Shown one piece after another: positions 16,525 to 25,919 of a DNA stretch of 64,000 nt; the first letter of the stretch is position 1, and every line of letters starts with the position of its first letter. The position numbers and the translations under genes are program-made. This DNA is from Jiangella endophytica (GTDB lineage Bacteria > Actinomycetota > Actinomycetes > Jiangellales > Jiangellaceae): assembly GCF_003427025.1 (NCBI RefSeq), contig NZ_QVAI01000006.1, positions 186,001-250,000 of the forward strand, given 5' to 3'. The notes under the pieces were generated by a model. The model was given only the letters and a program-made list of their open reading frames with translations, ran no database searches and was not told the DNA's origin.

Positions 16525-17415
16525 TCAGTGTGCCTCGACGGCGACCACGTCGAGGCCGAGGTCCAGGGCCTGGACCGAGTGCGTCAGCGCCCCGGTGGAC
16601 AGGTAGTCGACGCCGGTGGCGGCGTAGGCACCGGCCTGCACCAGCGTCAGCCCGCCACTGACCTCGAGCCGGGCCCGTCCGTCGACGACCTTCACGGCCT
16701 CGAGCACGTCGTCGACGCTGAAGTTGTCCAGCAGGACGAGGTCGGCGCCGGCCTCGACCGCCTCGCGGGCGCCGTCGACGTCGTCGACCTCGACCTCGAC
16801 GGCGATGCCCGGGTAGGCCCGCCGGACCGCCTGGAAGGCCGCCGTGATGCCGCCGGCCGCGGCGATGTGGTTGTCCTTGATCAGCGCCGACTCGGACAGC
16901 GTCGACCGGTGGTTGACCCCGCCGCCCACCCGCACCGCGTACTTCTCCAGCGGGCGCAGCAGCGGCGTGGTCTTGCGGGTGTCGCGGACGGCGGCCGGGG
17001 TGCCGGCCAGTGCGTCGACCCACGCTCGGGTGGCGGTGGCGATGCCGGACAGCCGGCTGGCGAGGTTCAGTGCGGTCCGCTCGGCCAGCAGCAGCTGGCG
17101 GGTGCGGCCGTGCACGGTCAGGACCTTCGACCCGGCCTGGATCTCCGCGCCGTCGGCGGCGTGCCGCTCGATCTCGACGCCGGCGTCGGTGGCCGCGAAG
17201 ACCGCCTGGGCCACCGGCAGCCCGGCGAGCACGCCGGCCTCACGCGCGCCGAGGACGGCGACCGCCAGCTGGCCGGCGGGCACCGTGGCGGCGGTGGTGA
17301 CGTCCTCGCCGCCGCCGAGGTCCTCTTCCAGGGTGGCCCGGACGAGGTCGTCGACGTATCGGGGATCGAGACCCGCCTCGCTCAGCGCGAGTGCCACGGG
17401 CTCGGGCAAACTCAT
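16525..17415 (-). CDS. nadC: Nicotinate-nucleotide pyrophosphorylase (quinolinate phosphoribosyltransferase)
   Basis: 296 residues. Family motifs are ALEEDLGGGEDVTT-like VRATLEEDLGGGEDVTTAA, LLAERTALNLASRLSGIAT, VRDTRKTTPLLRPLEKYAVRVGGGVNHR (substrate-binding Arg/Lys cluster), LIKDNHIAAAGG and VDYLSTGALTHSV. It converts quinolinate and PRPP to nicotinate mononucleotide in de novo NAD synthesis. It starts 2 bases after the nadB stop and is 4 bases from coaX, so the three are almost certainly co-transcribed. No nadA is present in the window, so quinolinate synthase must be encoded elsewhere. Confidence 0.96.
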   Translation of the reverse strand: MSLPEPVALALSEAGLDPRYVDDLVRATLEEDLGGGEDVTTAATVPAGQLAVAVLGAREAGVLAGLPVAQAVFAATDAGVEIERHAADGAEIQAGSKVLTVHGRTRQLLLAERTALNLASRLSGIATATRAWVDALAGTPAAVRDTRKTTPLLRPLEKYAVRVGGGVNHRSTLSESALIKDNHIAAAGGITAAFQAVRRAYPGIAVEVEVDDVDGAREAVEAGADLVLLDNFSVDDVLEAVKVVDGRARLEVSGGLTLVQAGAYAATGVDYLSTGALTHSVQALDLGLDVVAVEAH

Positions 17416-17417
17416 CG

Positions 17418-19046
17418 TTACTCCTTCATGGGCTCATATGTCGTCGTGAGCACGCCGTCCGGGTCCACGACGCTGACCAGGTGGCCGCGCCAGCGGGGGT
17501 CGTCCCGGTCCGGGAAGTCCTCACGCCAATGGCCACCACGCGTCTCCTCGCGCATGGCGGCATGCCGACCGAGCGTAACGGCCACAGTGTGGAGATTTGT
17601 CGTCTCCCAGGAATCCGGGGTCATTCGCTCACTCATGGGATCGGCGGCGAGGCTCGCCAGCCGGGCGGCGAGCGTCGTCAGCGACGATTCCGAGCGGAGC
17701 ACACCGGCGCCGGCGGTCATGGCCGACTGCACGAACGGCCGGGCGTCGGCCGGGAGCAGACCGACCGGGCCGCTGCGCTCGACCGGGTCGCCGGGGTGGG
17801 CGTCGCCCAGCGACGACGCGAGGTCCTCGGCGATGCGGTGGCCCCAGACCAGCCCTTCGAGCAGTGAGTTCGACGCGAGCCGGTTGGCGCCGTGCACCCC
17901 GGTGCAGGACACCTCGCCGCACGCGTACAGGCCGGGCACGCTGGTGCGGCCGCGGCGGTCGGTGCGCACGCCGCCGCTGGCGTAGTGCTGGGCCGGCGCG
18001 ACGGGCACGAGATCGGTGGCCGGGTCGATGCCGTAGGAGCGGCAGCGGGCGACGATCGTCGGGAACCGCTCCTCGAGGAACGCCGCGCCGAGGTGCCGTG
18101 CGTCGAGCCAGACGTGCTCCGCGCCGGTCTCGGCCATGGCCGTCATGACGCCCTTGGCGACGACGTCGCGCGGGGCCAGCTCGGCCAGCTCGTGCCGGCC
18201 CTTCATGAACCGGCGGCCTTCGACGTCGCGCAGGACGGCGCCCTCGCCGCGGACCGCCTCGGAGATCAGCGGCTGCTGGCCCTTCGCGGAGCGGCCGAGC
18301 CAGAGCACCGTCGGGTGGAACTGGACGAACTCGAGGTCGGCCACCTGCGCACCGGCCCGCAGCGCGGCCGCGACGCCGTCGCCGGTGGCGACCGGCGGGT
18401 TGGTCGTCGACGCGTAGACCTGGCCGAGCCCGCCGGTGGCCAGCACGACCGCCCGGCCGAGTGCGGCGCCGACGCCGCTCTGGCGCCCGGCGCCGATGAC
18501 GTGCAGGACAACGCCGCAGGCCCGGCCGGCGGCGTCGGTGAGGACGTCGGTGACCAGCGCGTGCTCGACGACCTCGATCTGCGGGTCCTCGCGGACCGCG
18601 GCCAGTGCCTCCAGCAGCGCCCGCGAGATCTCCTTGCCGGTCTGGTCGCCGCCGGAGTGCGCGATGCGGTCGCGGTGGTGGCCGCCCTCGCGGGTCAGCG
18701 CGATGGAGCCGTCGGCGGCCAGCTCGAACTCCGCGCCCAGCTCGACGAGCTCGCGGACCCGCCGCGGGCCCTCGGTCACCAGCGTGCGGACGGCGGCCTC
18801 GTCGCACAGCCCGACGCCGGCGACGAGGGTGTCACGCAGGTGCTGCTCGGGACTGTCCTCCGGGCCGAGCGCCGCGGCGATGCCGCCCTGTGCCCACGCC
18901 GTCGCGCTGTCGGACAGCAAGGTCTTCGTCACGAGGAGGACCCGGCCGGCCTTGCGGGCCTCCAGCGCCGTGGTCAGTCCGGCGATGCCGCTGCCGACCA
19001 CGACGACGTCGGCGGACACCGTCCAGCCTGGGTCTTCTGTGCGCAT
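17418..19046 (-). CDS. nadB: L-aspartate oxidase
   Basis: About 542 residues. The FAD-binding loop is VVVVGSGIAGLTTALEA near the N-terminus. SATAWAQGGIAAAL, the active-site Arg region EGGHHRDRIAHSGGDQTGKEI, ATGGLGQVY and the late ASGGVRTDRRGRTSVPGLYACGEVSCTGVHGANRLASNSLLEGLV block follow. It oxidises L-aspartate to iminoaspartate for quinolinate synthesis. The frame opens at a GTG at 19073; the ATG at 19046, just before the FAD fold, is equally plausible, and neither has a clear ribosome site. It lies 53 bases downstream of panC. Confidence 0.95.
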   Translation of the reverse strand: MRTEDPGWTVSADVVVVGSGIAGLTTALEARKAGRVLLVTKTLLSDSATAWAQGGIAAALGPEDSPEQHLRDTLVAGVGLCDEAAVRTLVTEGPRRVRELVELGAEFELAADGSIALTREGGHHRDRIAHSGGDQTGKEISRALLEALAAVREDPQIEVVEHALVTDVLTDAAGRACGVVLHVIGAGRQSGVGAALGRAVVLATGGLGQVYASTTNPPVATGDGVAAALRAGAQVADLEFVQFHPTVLWLGRSAKGQQPLISEAVRGEGAVLRDVEGRRFMKGRHELAELAPRDVVAKGVMTAMAETGAEHVWLDARHLGAAFLEERFPTIVARCRSYGIDPATDLVPVAPAQHYASGGVRTDRRGRTSVPGLYACGEVSCTGVHGANRLASNSLLEGLVWGHRIAEDLASSLGDAHPGDPVERSGPVGLLPADARPFVQSAMTAGAGVLRSESSLTTLAARLASLAADPMSERMTPDSWETTNLHTVAVTLGRHAAMREETRGGHWREDFPDRDDPRWRGHLVSVVDPDGVLTTTYEPMKE

Positions 19047-19099
19047 GCGGCGGGGTATGCGTACTCCGGTCACGCGCCAAGAGCCTACGCCCCGGGGTG

Positions 19100-19936
19100 T
19101 CAGGGCAGGTCGACGTCGATGTTGTCGATGAGTCGCGTGGTGCCGGCGCGGGCGGCGACGAGCAGCCGGGCCGGCCCGCTGACGGGGTCGGGTGCGAGGT
19201 CGGCGGAGCGCAGCTCCAGGTAGTCGAGGTCGACGCCCGACAGCTCGGAACGTGCGGCGGCGAGGACGGCCCCGGGCCCGCCGGCCGCCGCGGCCGCGCC
19301 CGCCTCCAGCGCCCGGGCCAGCACGGGCGCGGCGGCCCGCTCGTCCGCCGAGAGGTACCGGTTGCGGCTGGACAGCGCCAGCCCGTCGGCCTCGCGGACC
19401 GTGGGCACGCCGACGATCTCGTACGGCAGCTCGAGGTCGGCCACCATGCGGCCGACCAGGACCAGCTGCTGGTAGTCCTTCTCGCCGAACAGCGCGTAGC
19501 TGGGCACGGTGAGGTTGAGCAGCTTCGCGACGACCGTCAGCACGCCGGCGAAGTGGCCGGGCCGCACCGCGCCCTCCAGCTGCCCGCCCAACGGTCCGGG
19601 CGCGACGGTGACCTGCGGCTCGCCGTACGGGTACAGCTCCTCCGTCGCCGGTGCGAAGACGACGTCGACGCCCTCCTCGGCGCAGGCGGCGAGGTCGGCG
19701 CCGAACGGGCGCGGGTAGCGGTCGAAGTCCTCGCCCGGGCCGAACTGCAGCGGGTTCACGAAGATCGTCACCAGCACGACACCGCCGGTGCCGACAAGGT
19801 CGCGGGCGGCGCGGATGAGGGCACGGTGGCCCGCATGCAGCGCGCCCATCGTCATGACGACGGCGCTCTCGTTCTCGCCGCGCGACAACGCCTCGGCGAG
19901 CTCATCGCGGGTACGGGCGACGATGGGGTCGGTCAC
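19100..19936 (-). CDS. panC: Pantothenate synthetase
   Basis: 278 residues. It has [18 protein letters not shown] (the HxGH nucleotide-binding motif), [40 protein letters not shown] and the KMSKS-like region in [11 protein letters not shown]. It joins pantoate and beta-alanine using ATP. The open frame extends further upstream, but the GTG at 19936 gives the family N-terminus and is preceded by TACCGT 6 bases away, a leaderless-type start. PanD, which supplies beta-alanine, is encoded about 22 kb away on the same strand, and panB is not in the window. Confidence 0.96.
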   Translation of the reverse strand: MTDPIVARTRDELAEALSRGENESAVVMTMGALHAGHRALIRAARDLVGTGGVVLVTIFVNPLQFGPGEDFDRYPRPFGADLAACAEEGVDVVFAPATEELYPYGEPQVTVAPGPLGGQLEGAVRPGHFAGVLTVVAKLLNLTVPSYALFGEKDYQQLVLVGRMVADLELPYEIVGVPTVREADGLALSSRNRYLSADERAAAPVLARALEAGAAAAAGGPGAVLAAARSELSGVDLDYLELRSADLAPDPVSGPARLLVAARAGTTRLIDNIDVDLP

Positions 19937-19955
19937 GCCGCCACGGTACCGGGCG

Positions 19956-20978
19956 TCACTGGACGACGATCGCCTGAACCTCCGCGACCGGCAGCTCGAA
20001 CGTCGCCGAGGTGGTCTGCGGGTCGAGCGGACCGCGCGGCTCGCCGTTGGCGAACCACTCGATGGTCCACTCGCTCTCCGCCAGCACACTCGCGACCCCG
20101 CCCGGCAGACGCGCGCTGGACCGGGTGAACGTCAGCGAGCAGTCGGACGTGGCGCCCGATATCCAGGCGACGCCGTGGCCGTCGCAGGAGACCGGCGCCG
20201 CGTTGCTGGCGGAGAAGTTCATCGAGCTCAGGACCGCGTCGACCCGGGCCTCGTTGTCGCCGGCCTCGGCGTGCACCTCGAGCTCGACCGGACCGTCGTC
20301 GAGCCACATCCAGGTGGGCACGTTGACGACGGTGGCGCCGTCGCCGCCGCGCCGCGGGTTCCAGCCGATCTGCGGGTCGGGCAGCGTCATCTCGTCGTAG
20401 GCGACCTGGACCAGGATCTCCGGCGGGATCGGCGGGACGGGCACCGGCTCGCCCGGCATCACGTAGACGCCGGGGTTCTCGTCGAACCACTCGTCGGCGT
20501 ACTCGGCGAACCCCTCGATGTCGCCGTCGTAGTCGGCGCTGGAGCACATGCCGCCCCACCAGTGGCCCTCGGTGTCGTCCTTGTACTTCTCGTAGCCGGA
20601 GTACGGCGGGAGCGGGTTGCCGTCGGGGTCGCGCCCGTTGCCGTACCGCTGGACGTAGTCGTAGTAATCCTTGCCGGTCATGCTCTGGATGTAACGGCAC
20701 GGCGGCATGACGGTGACGTTCTCGGCCGGGATCTCGTAGCCGTCGCCGCCGCCGGTCGTGCCCGATCCCCAGACGGTGATGGTGATGGCGCCGTCGCCGC
20801 CACCGGGCGTCGATCCGCCGTCCTCGTCGTCGCAGCTGCCGATGCTGCACCGCGGTCCCGCCGGCGCCGGGTCCGCCGCCGCCGGCGGGACCGCGGCCGC
20901 CGTCAGGCCGGTGGCGACGAGCAGGGCGGGCGCGGCGCCCATGACGACGCGCCGGAGGGTCGGGTGTCGGTTCAGCAT
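19956..20978 (-). CDS. Secreted protein of unknown function
   Basis: 340 residues. It begins with a classical signal peptide: basic start, hydrophobic stretch [17 protein letters not shown], then ADPAPAG. A Gly/Asp-rich linker with two Cys ([12 protein letters not shown]) follows. The mature part is rich in Trp, Tyr and Asp. Further Cys residues appear at MPPCRYI, GMCSSAD, VSCDGHG and SDCSLT, probably as disulfides. No enzyme family is recognised. Its ATG lies inside the end of the lipoprotein gene with a 7-base overlap, so the two are translated together and may act as a cell-surface pair. Confidence 0.75.
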   Translation of the reverse strand: MLNRHPTLRRVVMGAAPALLVATGLTAAAVPPAAADPAPAGPRCSIGSCDDEDGGSTPGGGDGAITITVWGSGTTGGGDGYEIPAENVTVMPPCRYIQSMTGKDYYDYVQRYGNGRDPDGNPLPPYSGYEKYKDDTEGHWWGGMCSSADYDGDIEGFAEYADEWFDENPGVYVMPGEPVPVPPIPPEILVQVAYDEMTLPDPQIGWNPRRGGDGATVVNVPTWMWLDDGPVELEVHAEAGDNEARVDAVLSSMNFSASNAAPVSCDGHGVAWISGATSDCSLTFTRSSARLPGGVASVLAESEWTIEWFANGEPRGPLDPQTTSATFELPVAEVQAIVVQ

Positions 20979-21628
20979 GATGCGTCCTCGTCGAGTGTGT
21001 TCTCGTTGACCCGCCAGCCGTTGCCGTCGTTGGCCAGCACGGCGCGCAGGGGGATGACCGGGTGTTGATCGACGCCTTCGGGGACCCGCTCCTCGCCGTC
21101 GTCGATCAGCACGACGTCGGAGCCGTCGACGCAGCCGCCGAGCACGACCAGGGTGTCGCTGCTCTCCTCGACGACCGGGGTGATGACCATCTGACCGCCG
21201 TAGCGGATGCCGTTGTCGACCTGGTAGTCCAGCGAGCGCTCGACACCGTCGACGACCGTCGCGACGGCCAGCCCCACGAGCTGCTCGCTGAGCCGCACCT
21301 CGGCCAGCGACCAGCGCCACTCCCGGGCGAACTCGACGTACGTGGCCAGCGCGGCCTCCTCGGCCGGGCCGGACGGCGGTGGAGTGACGATGGTGACGCC
21401 GGCCTCGGGGAAGGCGTGCTCGGTCGGGCCGGCCGGTTCGTCCGTCGGTTCGTCCGTCGGCGTGGCCGTCGGGTCGGCCGACGGCTCGGTACCGGGCGTC
21501 GACGCGGTCGCCTCGTCGAGGCCGGTGGGTTCCTCGCCGCCGCTCTCGCCGCAGCCGGCCAGCGTCAGGACACCGGCGCAGAAGGTGAGCATGGTCGCAC
21601 GCAGTCGGCGCTGCGAACGGGCAGACAC
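20972..21628 (-). CDS. Secreted lipoprotein of unknown function
   Basis: 218 residues. A signal peptide ends in the lipobox LAGC (Cys at about residue 26). A Thr/Pro/Glu-rich spacer (STPGTEPSADPTATPTDEPTDEPAG) reaches from the membrane. The globular part reads ALATYVEFAREWRWSLAEVRLSEQLVGLAV, then VVLGGCVDGSDVVLIDDGEERVPEGVDQHPVIPLRAVLANDGNGWRVNENTL. This layout resembles NTF2/DUF6318-like small lipoproteins, but the match is loose. It is the first gene of a two-gene unit with the secreted protein and is divergent from an ABC-2 exporter. Confidence 0.75.
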   Translation of the reverse strand: MSARSQRRLRATMLTFCAGVLTLAGCGESGGEEPTGLDEATASTPGTEPSADPTATPTDEPTDEPAGPTEHAFPEAGVTIVTPPPSGPAEEAALATYVEFAREWRWSLAEVRLSEQLVGLAVATVVDGVERSLDYQVDNGIRYGGQMVITPVVEESSDTLVVLGGCVDGSDVVLIDDGEERVPEGVDQHPVIPLRAVLANDGNGWRVNENTLDEDASC

Positions 21629-21732
21629 GCGCTGTCGCTCCTCGCGAACCGGACGGCCTTACGTGTGCCCGGTGGCAACGTAACACAAAACCCTGTGACA
21701 GCAGTCAGCGGGCTGAGTAACGTACGGCGACT

Positions 21733-22527
21733 GTGCGCCTGTTCGCCACTCTCGTCATCCTCGGCTTCCGCCGGTGGTCGACGTATCGCCTGGCGACCGC
21801 GGCCGGTGCGTTCACGAACACCGTCTTCGGCCTGATCAAGGCGTCCATCACCGTCGGCGCCATCGGGGCGGCCGGCGGCACGCTGGCCGGCTACGACGCG
21901 CTCACCGGCGCCACCTACGCGTGGATCGTGCAGGCCCTCATCGCGCCGGTCAACGTGTTCAACTGGAACGAGCTGGCGCTGCGCATCCGCGACGGCGACA
22001 TCGCCATCGACCTCGCCCGGCCGCTCGACCCGCAGTTCGCCTACCTCGCCGGGTTCCTCGGCCGCGCCGCACACCAGTTCATCCCGCGCGGCGCGCCACC
22101 GCTGCTGGCCGGCGCGCTGATCACCGGGCTGGCGCTGCCGTCGACGCCACTGCCGTACCTGCTCGGGCTGGTGAGCATCACGTTGGGCATCTCGGTGTCG
22201 TTCGCGACCTGGTGGCTGGTGAACCTGGCGGCGTTCTGGCTGATCGAACTGCGCGGCGTGCTCACCCTGAATGTCGTGGCCATGGGCATCCTCTCCGGCC
22301 TGGTGATCCCGGTGCACTGGTTCCCGGACTGGCTGGCCACGATCGCCGGGCTGACGCCGTACCCGTCGATGCTGCAGGCGCCCGCCGACGTCGTCATGGC
22401 GCGCGCCGAGGGGACGGCGGCGCTCGGCATCCTGGCCGTCCAGGCGGCCTGGCTGACCGGCGTCCTGCTGCTGGGCCGGCTGGTGTTCGCGCGCGGCGCC
22501 CGGAAGCTGGTGGTGCAGGGTGGGTGA
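21733..22527 (+). CDS. ABC-2 exporter permease subunit 1
   Basis: 264 residues with about six hydrophobic segments and the amphipathic first helix typical of ABC-2 permeases (FATLVILGFRRWSTYRLATAAGAFTNTVFGLIK). The match is to the ABC2_membrane_6 type, whose members always come as two different permeases with one ATPase. Some have been characterised as viologen exporters. It is the first of three overlapping genes. The start is GTG, with a TAACGT hexamer 9 bases upstream and no ribosome site. Confidence 0.85.
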   Translation: MRLFATLVILGFRRWSTYRLATAAGAFTNTVFGLIKASITVGAIGAAGGTLAGYDALTGATYAWIVQALIAPVNVFNWNELALRIRDGDIAIDLARPLDPQFAYLAGFLGRAAHQFIPRGAPPLLAGALITGLALPSTPLPYLLGLVSITLGISVSFATWWLVNLAAFWLIELRGVLTLNVVAMGILSGLVIPVHWFPDWLATIAGLTPYPSMLQAPADVVMARAEGTAALGILAVQAAWLTGVLLLGRLVFARGARKLVVQGG

Positions 22528-23323
22528 GCGGCTTCGCCCGTACCAGGTGCTGGTCGGGTCGCGGATGCGGTCGCAGACGGCGTACCGGCGCTCGTTCGTG
22601 TCCGACCTACTGGGCAGCGTCAGCATCGGGCTGATGGAGTTCGCCGAGGTCTACGTCGTCTTCTCCAACGTCGACGTTCTCGGCGAGCTGGACTTCGCCG
22701 CCGCGGTGCTGCTGTTCGCACTGGCCAACGTGGGCTTCAGCGTGGCCGACCTGCTGGTCGGGCACGTCGACAACCTGCCGGTCTACCTGCGTGCGGGGAC
22801 GCTGGACGCGTACCTGCTCCGCCCGCTGCCGGTGCTGGCCCAGCTGATCACCAGCGACGTGTCGCTGCGCCGGCTCGGCCGGGTGGTCGTGTCGGTCGTC
22901 CTGCTCGTCGTGGCGCTGCCGCTCAACGACATCGACTGGACGGCGGCCAAGGTCGCGCTGCTCGTGCTGACGCCGCTGACCGCCGCAGCGGTCTTCGCCG
23001 GGCTGTTCGTCTGCGCGTCGGCCGTGCAGTTCTGGCTGGTCGAGGGGTCGGAGTTCGCCAACGCCTTCACCTACGGCGGTGCCTACGCGTCCGGCTACCC
23101 GGCCAGCATCTTCAGCCTGCCGATGCGGCTGCTGTTCACGTTCGTCGTGCCGGCCACGTTCACCGCCTACCTGCCGGTGCTGGTGCTGCTGGATCTGCCC
23201 GGCCCGGCGGGCACGCCGCAGTGGCTGGGCTGGTGCGCGCCGCTGGCCGCCCTCGCCGTCTGGACCGTCGCCCTGCTGGGCTGGCGGGCCGGCCTCCGCC
23301 ACTACACCGGGACGGGATCATGA
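22520..23323 (+). CDS. ABC-2 exporter permease subunit 2
   Basis: 267 residues, six hydrophobic segments. It pairs with the preceding permease: FVSDLLGSVSIGLMEFAEVYVVF, VGHVDNLPVYLRAGTLDAYLLRPLPVLAQLI and GYPASIFSLPMRLLFTFVVPATFTAYLP are typical of the second subunit in this family. It starts at a GTG inside the end of the first permease (8-base overlap) and ends in an ATGA overlap with the ATPase, so all three should be made in fixed ratio. Confidence 0.85.
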   Translation: MGERLRPYQVLVGSRMRSQTAYRRSFVSDLLGSVSIGLMEFAEVYVVFSNVDVLGELDFAAAVLLFALANVGFSVADLLVGHVDNLPVYLRAGTLDAYLLRPLPVLAQLITSDVSLRRLGRVVVSVVLLVVALPLNDIDWTAAKVALLVLTPLTAAAVFAGLFVCASAVQFWLVEGSEFANAFTYGGAYASGYPASIFSLPMRLLFTFVVPATFTAYLPVLVLLDLPGPAGTPQWLGWCAPLAALAVWTVALLGWRAGLRHYTGTGS

Positions 23324-24327
23324 CCGAGCCGATCATCCAGGTGCGCGACCTGCGCCGCGAGTTCGTCATTCGCAGCCCGGCCGGCCGCCTGCGCCGTGCG
23401 CGCACCGTCGTCGCCGCCGTCGACGGCCTGACCTTCGACCTCGCCGACGGCGCCGCCGTCGGGTACATCGGCGCGAACGGCGCCGGGAAGTCCACCACCA
23501 TCAAGATGCTCACCGGGATCCTGGTGCCGACGGCGGGGACGGTGCGCACCTGCGGGCTGGACCCGGTGCGCCGGCGCCGCGAGCTGGCCCGGCAGATCGG
23601 CGTCGTCTTCGGCCAGCGCAGCCAGCTCTGGTGGGACCTGCCGCTGGCGGAGTCGTTCCGCGCGCTCGCGGCCATCCACCGGCTGCCGGACGCGACCTGG
23701 CCGAACCGCCGCGACGAGCTGGTCGACCGGCTGGACCTCGGCACGTTCCTGGCGTCGCCGGTGCGGCAGCTCTCGCTCGGCCAGCGGATCCGCGGGGAGA
23801 TCGCGGCCGCGCTGCTGCACTCGCCGCGGCTGCTCATCCTCGATGAGCCGACCATCGGCCTGGACGTGCTGAGCAAGGAGCGGCTGCGGGTGTTCCTCTC
23901 CGAACAGCGCGCCCTGCACGGCACGACGCTACTGCTCACCACCCACGACATGGACGACGTGCAACGGCTCACCGACCGCATCCTGGTGGTCGACCACGGC
24001 CGGCTCGTGTACGACGGGACGCTGCCCGGCCTGACCGCGCGGGTCGGCGCCGAGCGTGTCATGGTGGTCGACCTGGTCGAGCCGGTGCCGGACCTCGGCG
24101 CGGTCGACGGCACCCGCTGCGTCGCCGTCGAGTCCGACGGCCTGCGGCACCGGCTGGCGTTCACCCCGGAGCGGACCACGGCCGGCGCGGTTCTGGAGGC
24201 GGTCGGGCGCCGAGGCCAGGTGCGTGACCTCGCCATCGAGGAACCCGACATCGAGGACGTCGTGCGCCGCCTCTACCTCGCCCAGGTCGCCGCCGACGGC
24301 GGCAGCGGATCCCGGCACAGGTCCTGA
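23320..24327 (+). CDS. ABC-2 exporter ATP-binding subunit
   Basis: 335 residues. Walker A is GANGAGKST, the Q-loop region is FGQRSQLWWDLP, the signature is LSLGQ, Walker B is LLILDEPT, and the switch His lies in LLTTHDMDDV. The GQRSQLWWDLPLAESF segment is characteristic of ATPases that serve paired ABC2_membrane_6 permeases. A roughly 80-residue C-terminal regulatory tail follows the NBD. The start ATG overlaps the permease stop as ATGA; an open frame extends upstream but within the permease. Substrate unknown. Confidence 0.93.
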   Translation: MTEPIIQVRDLRREFVIRSPAGRLRRARTVVAAVDGLTFDLADGAAVGYIGANGAGKSTTIKMLTGILVPTAGTVRTCGLDPVRRRRELARQIGVVFGQRSQLWWDLPLAESFRALAAIHRLPDATWPNRRDELVDRLDLGTFLASPVRQLSLGQRIRGEIAAALLHSPRLLILDEPTIGLDVLSKERLRVFLSEQRALHGTTLLLTTHDMDDVQRLTDRILVVDHGRLVYDGTLPGLTARVGAERVMVVDLVEPVPDLGAVDGTRCVAVESDGLRHRLAFTPERTTAGAVLEAVGRRGQVRDLAIEEPDIEDVVRRLYLAQVAADGGSGSRHRS

Positions 24328-24333
24328 CACACC

Positions 24334-24419
24334 CGGAAATGATCACGTTGAGTTGGGGTGTCCCCGCTCCACCAGGCAGGCATGCCTATGGAAGCGAACG
24401 GACGCCTGGTGGGAGGGGG
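24334..24419. repeat. Dispersed palindromic repeat, copy D, between convergent genes
   Basis: It opens with GAAATGATCACGTTGAGT, the same head as the 15.6 kb inverted repeat. It continues with CCCCGCTCCACCAGGC and the reverse-complementary GCCTGGTGGGAGGGGG. The stem CTCCACCAGGC/GCCTGGTGGGAG can fold within the copy. The neighbours converge here, so a bidirectional terminator is likely. Confidence 0.7.
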
Positions 24420-24441
24420 CCCCACGGCCACCACAGACGCC

Positions 24442-25827
24442 TCAGCGACGACGGTCCCTCAGCAGCACCATGAGCAGGGCGCCGGCCGCGGCCAGGCCGG
24501 CACCGACGCCGAGCATGACGTCGGTGGCCCGGGCGAGGTCCGGTCCCGCCGCGCCCACCACCGCCACCGCCACCGCGACACCGACCGCCGCGCCGATGTA
24601 GCGCGCCGCGCTGTTGGCGCCGGAACCCATCGCCGCGCTGCGCGCCGGAACACCGTCGACCGCGAGCTTCGGCAGGATGCCGTTGACCAGTCCGCTGCCG
24701 ACCCCCGCGACGACGAGCCCGGGCAGCAGCCGCTGCCACGAACCGGCCTCGAGGAACCCGAGCAGTGCCGCGGTGCCGACGGCGGACAGTCCGAGCCCGG
24801 TGGCGACGATCGCCCAGCCGGGCCAGTGCCGGGCCAGCCGGCGCACCTCGAGCGCCACGACGAACGCGATGCCCGCCCACAGCGACGAGAGCAGCGCCGT
24901 CGACAGCGCCGACAGGCCGAGGCCCTGCTGGATCAGCGTCGGCAGATAGCTGAAGAACCCGATGACGGCGATGCCGGTGAGCAGCGCGCCGACGGTCGCC
25001 GCCACGAAGTCGCGCCGGGCGAACAGGCGTAGGTCCAGCATCGGCTCCCGGCCTCGTCGCTCCACGGCGACGAACGCGCCGAGCAGCACGACGGCGGCCA
25101 CCGCGAATCCCACGGCCGGCGCCGACACCCCGTCGCGGACCTGGATCAACGCCGTGAACAGTGCCGCCAGTCCGAGCCCCAGCGTGGCCACACCGAGCCC
25201 GTCGAACCGCCGCCGCACCGCAGCGCGCGACTCGTCCAGCACGACCGCGCCGATGCCCGCGATGACGAGCGCGAGCAGCGCGAACACCCCGTACGCCGTG
25301 CGCCAGCCGCCGGGCGCGGGGGTCGCGGCGACGATCGGCCCGACGGCGATGCCGGCGCTGACCATCGCGCCCCAGACGGTGGTGGCGCGCAGCCGCGCGT
25401 GGCCGTCCGGGTGGGCGTGCGCGATCAGGCCGAGGCTGCTGGCCAGCAGCGCCGCGCTGGCCGCGCCCTGGACCACGCGGGCGACGACGAACACCGTCGC
25501 CGTCGGGGCGAGCGCACCGGCGACCATCGCGGCGGCCAGCACGCCCAGACCGGTGACGAACACCCGCTTGCGGCCGACGTCGTCGGCGACGCTCCCGGCC
25601 GCCAGGCTCAGCGCGGCCAGACCCAGCGGCACGCCGTTGAGCGTCCACGTCTGCGCCGCGTGACCGAGGTCCAGGCTCGCGCTGATGTCGCGGAGCGTCG
25701 CGAGCGGTGCGGTGTAGTTCATCAGCACCAGCAGCGTCGCCGCGCTGGCCACGAGCAGTGTCGCCCGGGGCGGACGGCTGGTGGCGGCCGGCGCGGCGGT
25801 CTGGAGGGTGGCGGGCGGCAGGGACAT
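24442..25827 (-). CDS. MFS drug/metabolite exporter (DHA-type)
   Basis: 461 residues with about 12-14 hydrophobic helices. Major-facilitator motif A is present as AGSVADDVGRKRVFVTGLG and motif C-like GAMVSAGIAVGPIV follows. The central charged loop (VERRGREPMLDLRLFARRDF) resembles DHA2-like exporters. The ATG at 25827 has CAGGAG about 9 bases upstream; a longer frame would run into the operator region. It diverges from an HxlR regulator across two identical-pattern operators and is presumably repressed until an electrophile or drug is sensed. Confidence 0.88.
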   Translation of the reverse strand: MSLPPATLQTAAPAATSRPPRATLLVASAATLLVLMNYTAPLATLRDISASLDLGHAAQTWTLNGVPLGLAALSLAAGSVADDVGRKRVFVTGLGVLAAAMVAGALAPTATVFVVARVVQGAASAALLASSLGLIAHAHPDGHARLRATTVWGAMVSAGIAVGPIVAATPAPGGWRTAYGVFALLALVIAGIGAVVLDESRAAVRRRFDGLGVATLGLGLAALFTALIQVRDGVSAPAVGFAVAAVVLLGAFVAVERRGREPMLDLRLFARRDFVAATVGALLTGIAVIGFFSYLPTLIQQGLGLSALSTALLSSLWAGIAFVVALEVRRLARHWPGWAIVATGLGLSAVGTAALLGFLEAGSWQRLLPGLVVAGVGSGLVNGILPKLAVDGVPARSAAMGSGANSAARYIGAAVGVAVAVAVVGAAGPDLARATDVMLGVGAGLAAAGALLMVLLRDRRR

Positions 25828-25844
25828 GGCGGGACGGCTCCTGA

Positions 25845-25897
25845 GTTCGTTGACTGAACCTTTGGGCAGCATACGCCTGTAGGTTCGATGAATGAAC
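25845..25897. promoter_or_regulatory. Twin operators for the HxlR regulator
   Basis: Two copies of GTTCG-n-TGA-n-TGAAC lie at 25845-25859 and 25883-25897, each a GTTC-N7-GAAC palindrome. The copies are 38 bases apart. The first lies in the leader of the MFS gene. The second lies just upstream of a TAGACT hexamer 6 bases before the regulator ATG. A dimer at each site could repress both directions. Confidence 0.75.
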
Positions 25898-25919
25898 CCT
25901 GGAGTCGTAGACTGGGCGC

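Noticed and set aside
21694-21700. A second ECF41-like -35 (TGTCACA on the minus strand) upstream of the lipoprotein gene
   Set aside because: No CGTC occurs 16 bases further on; the bases there read TGCC. It is probably chance.
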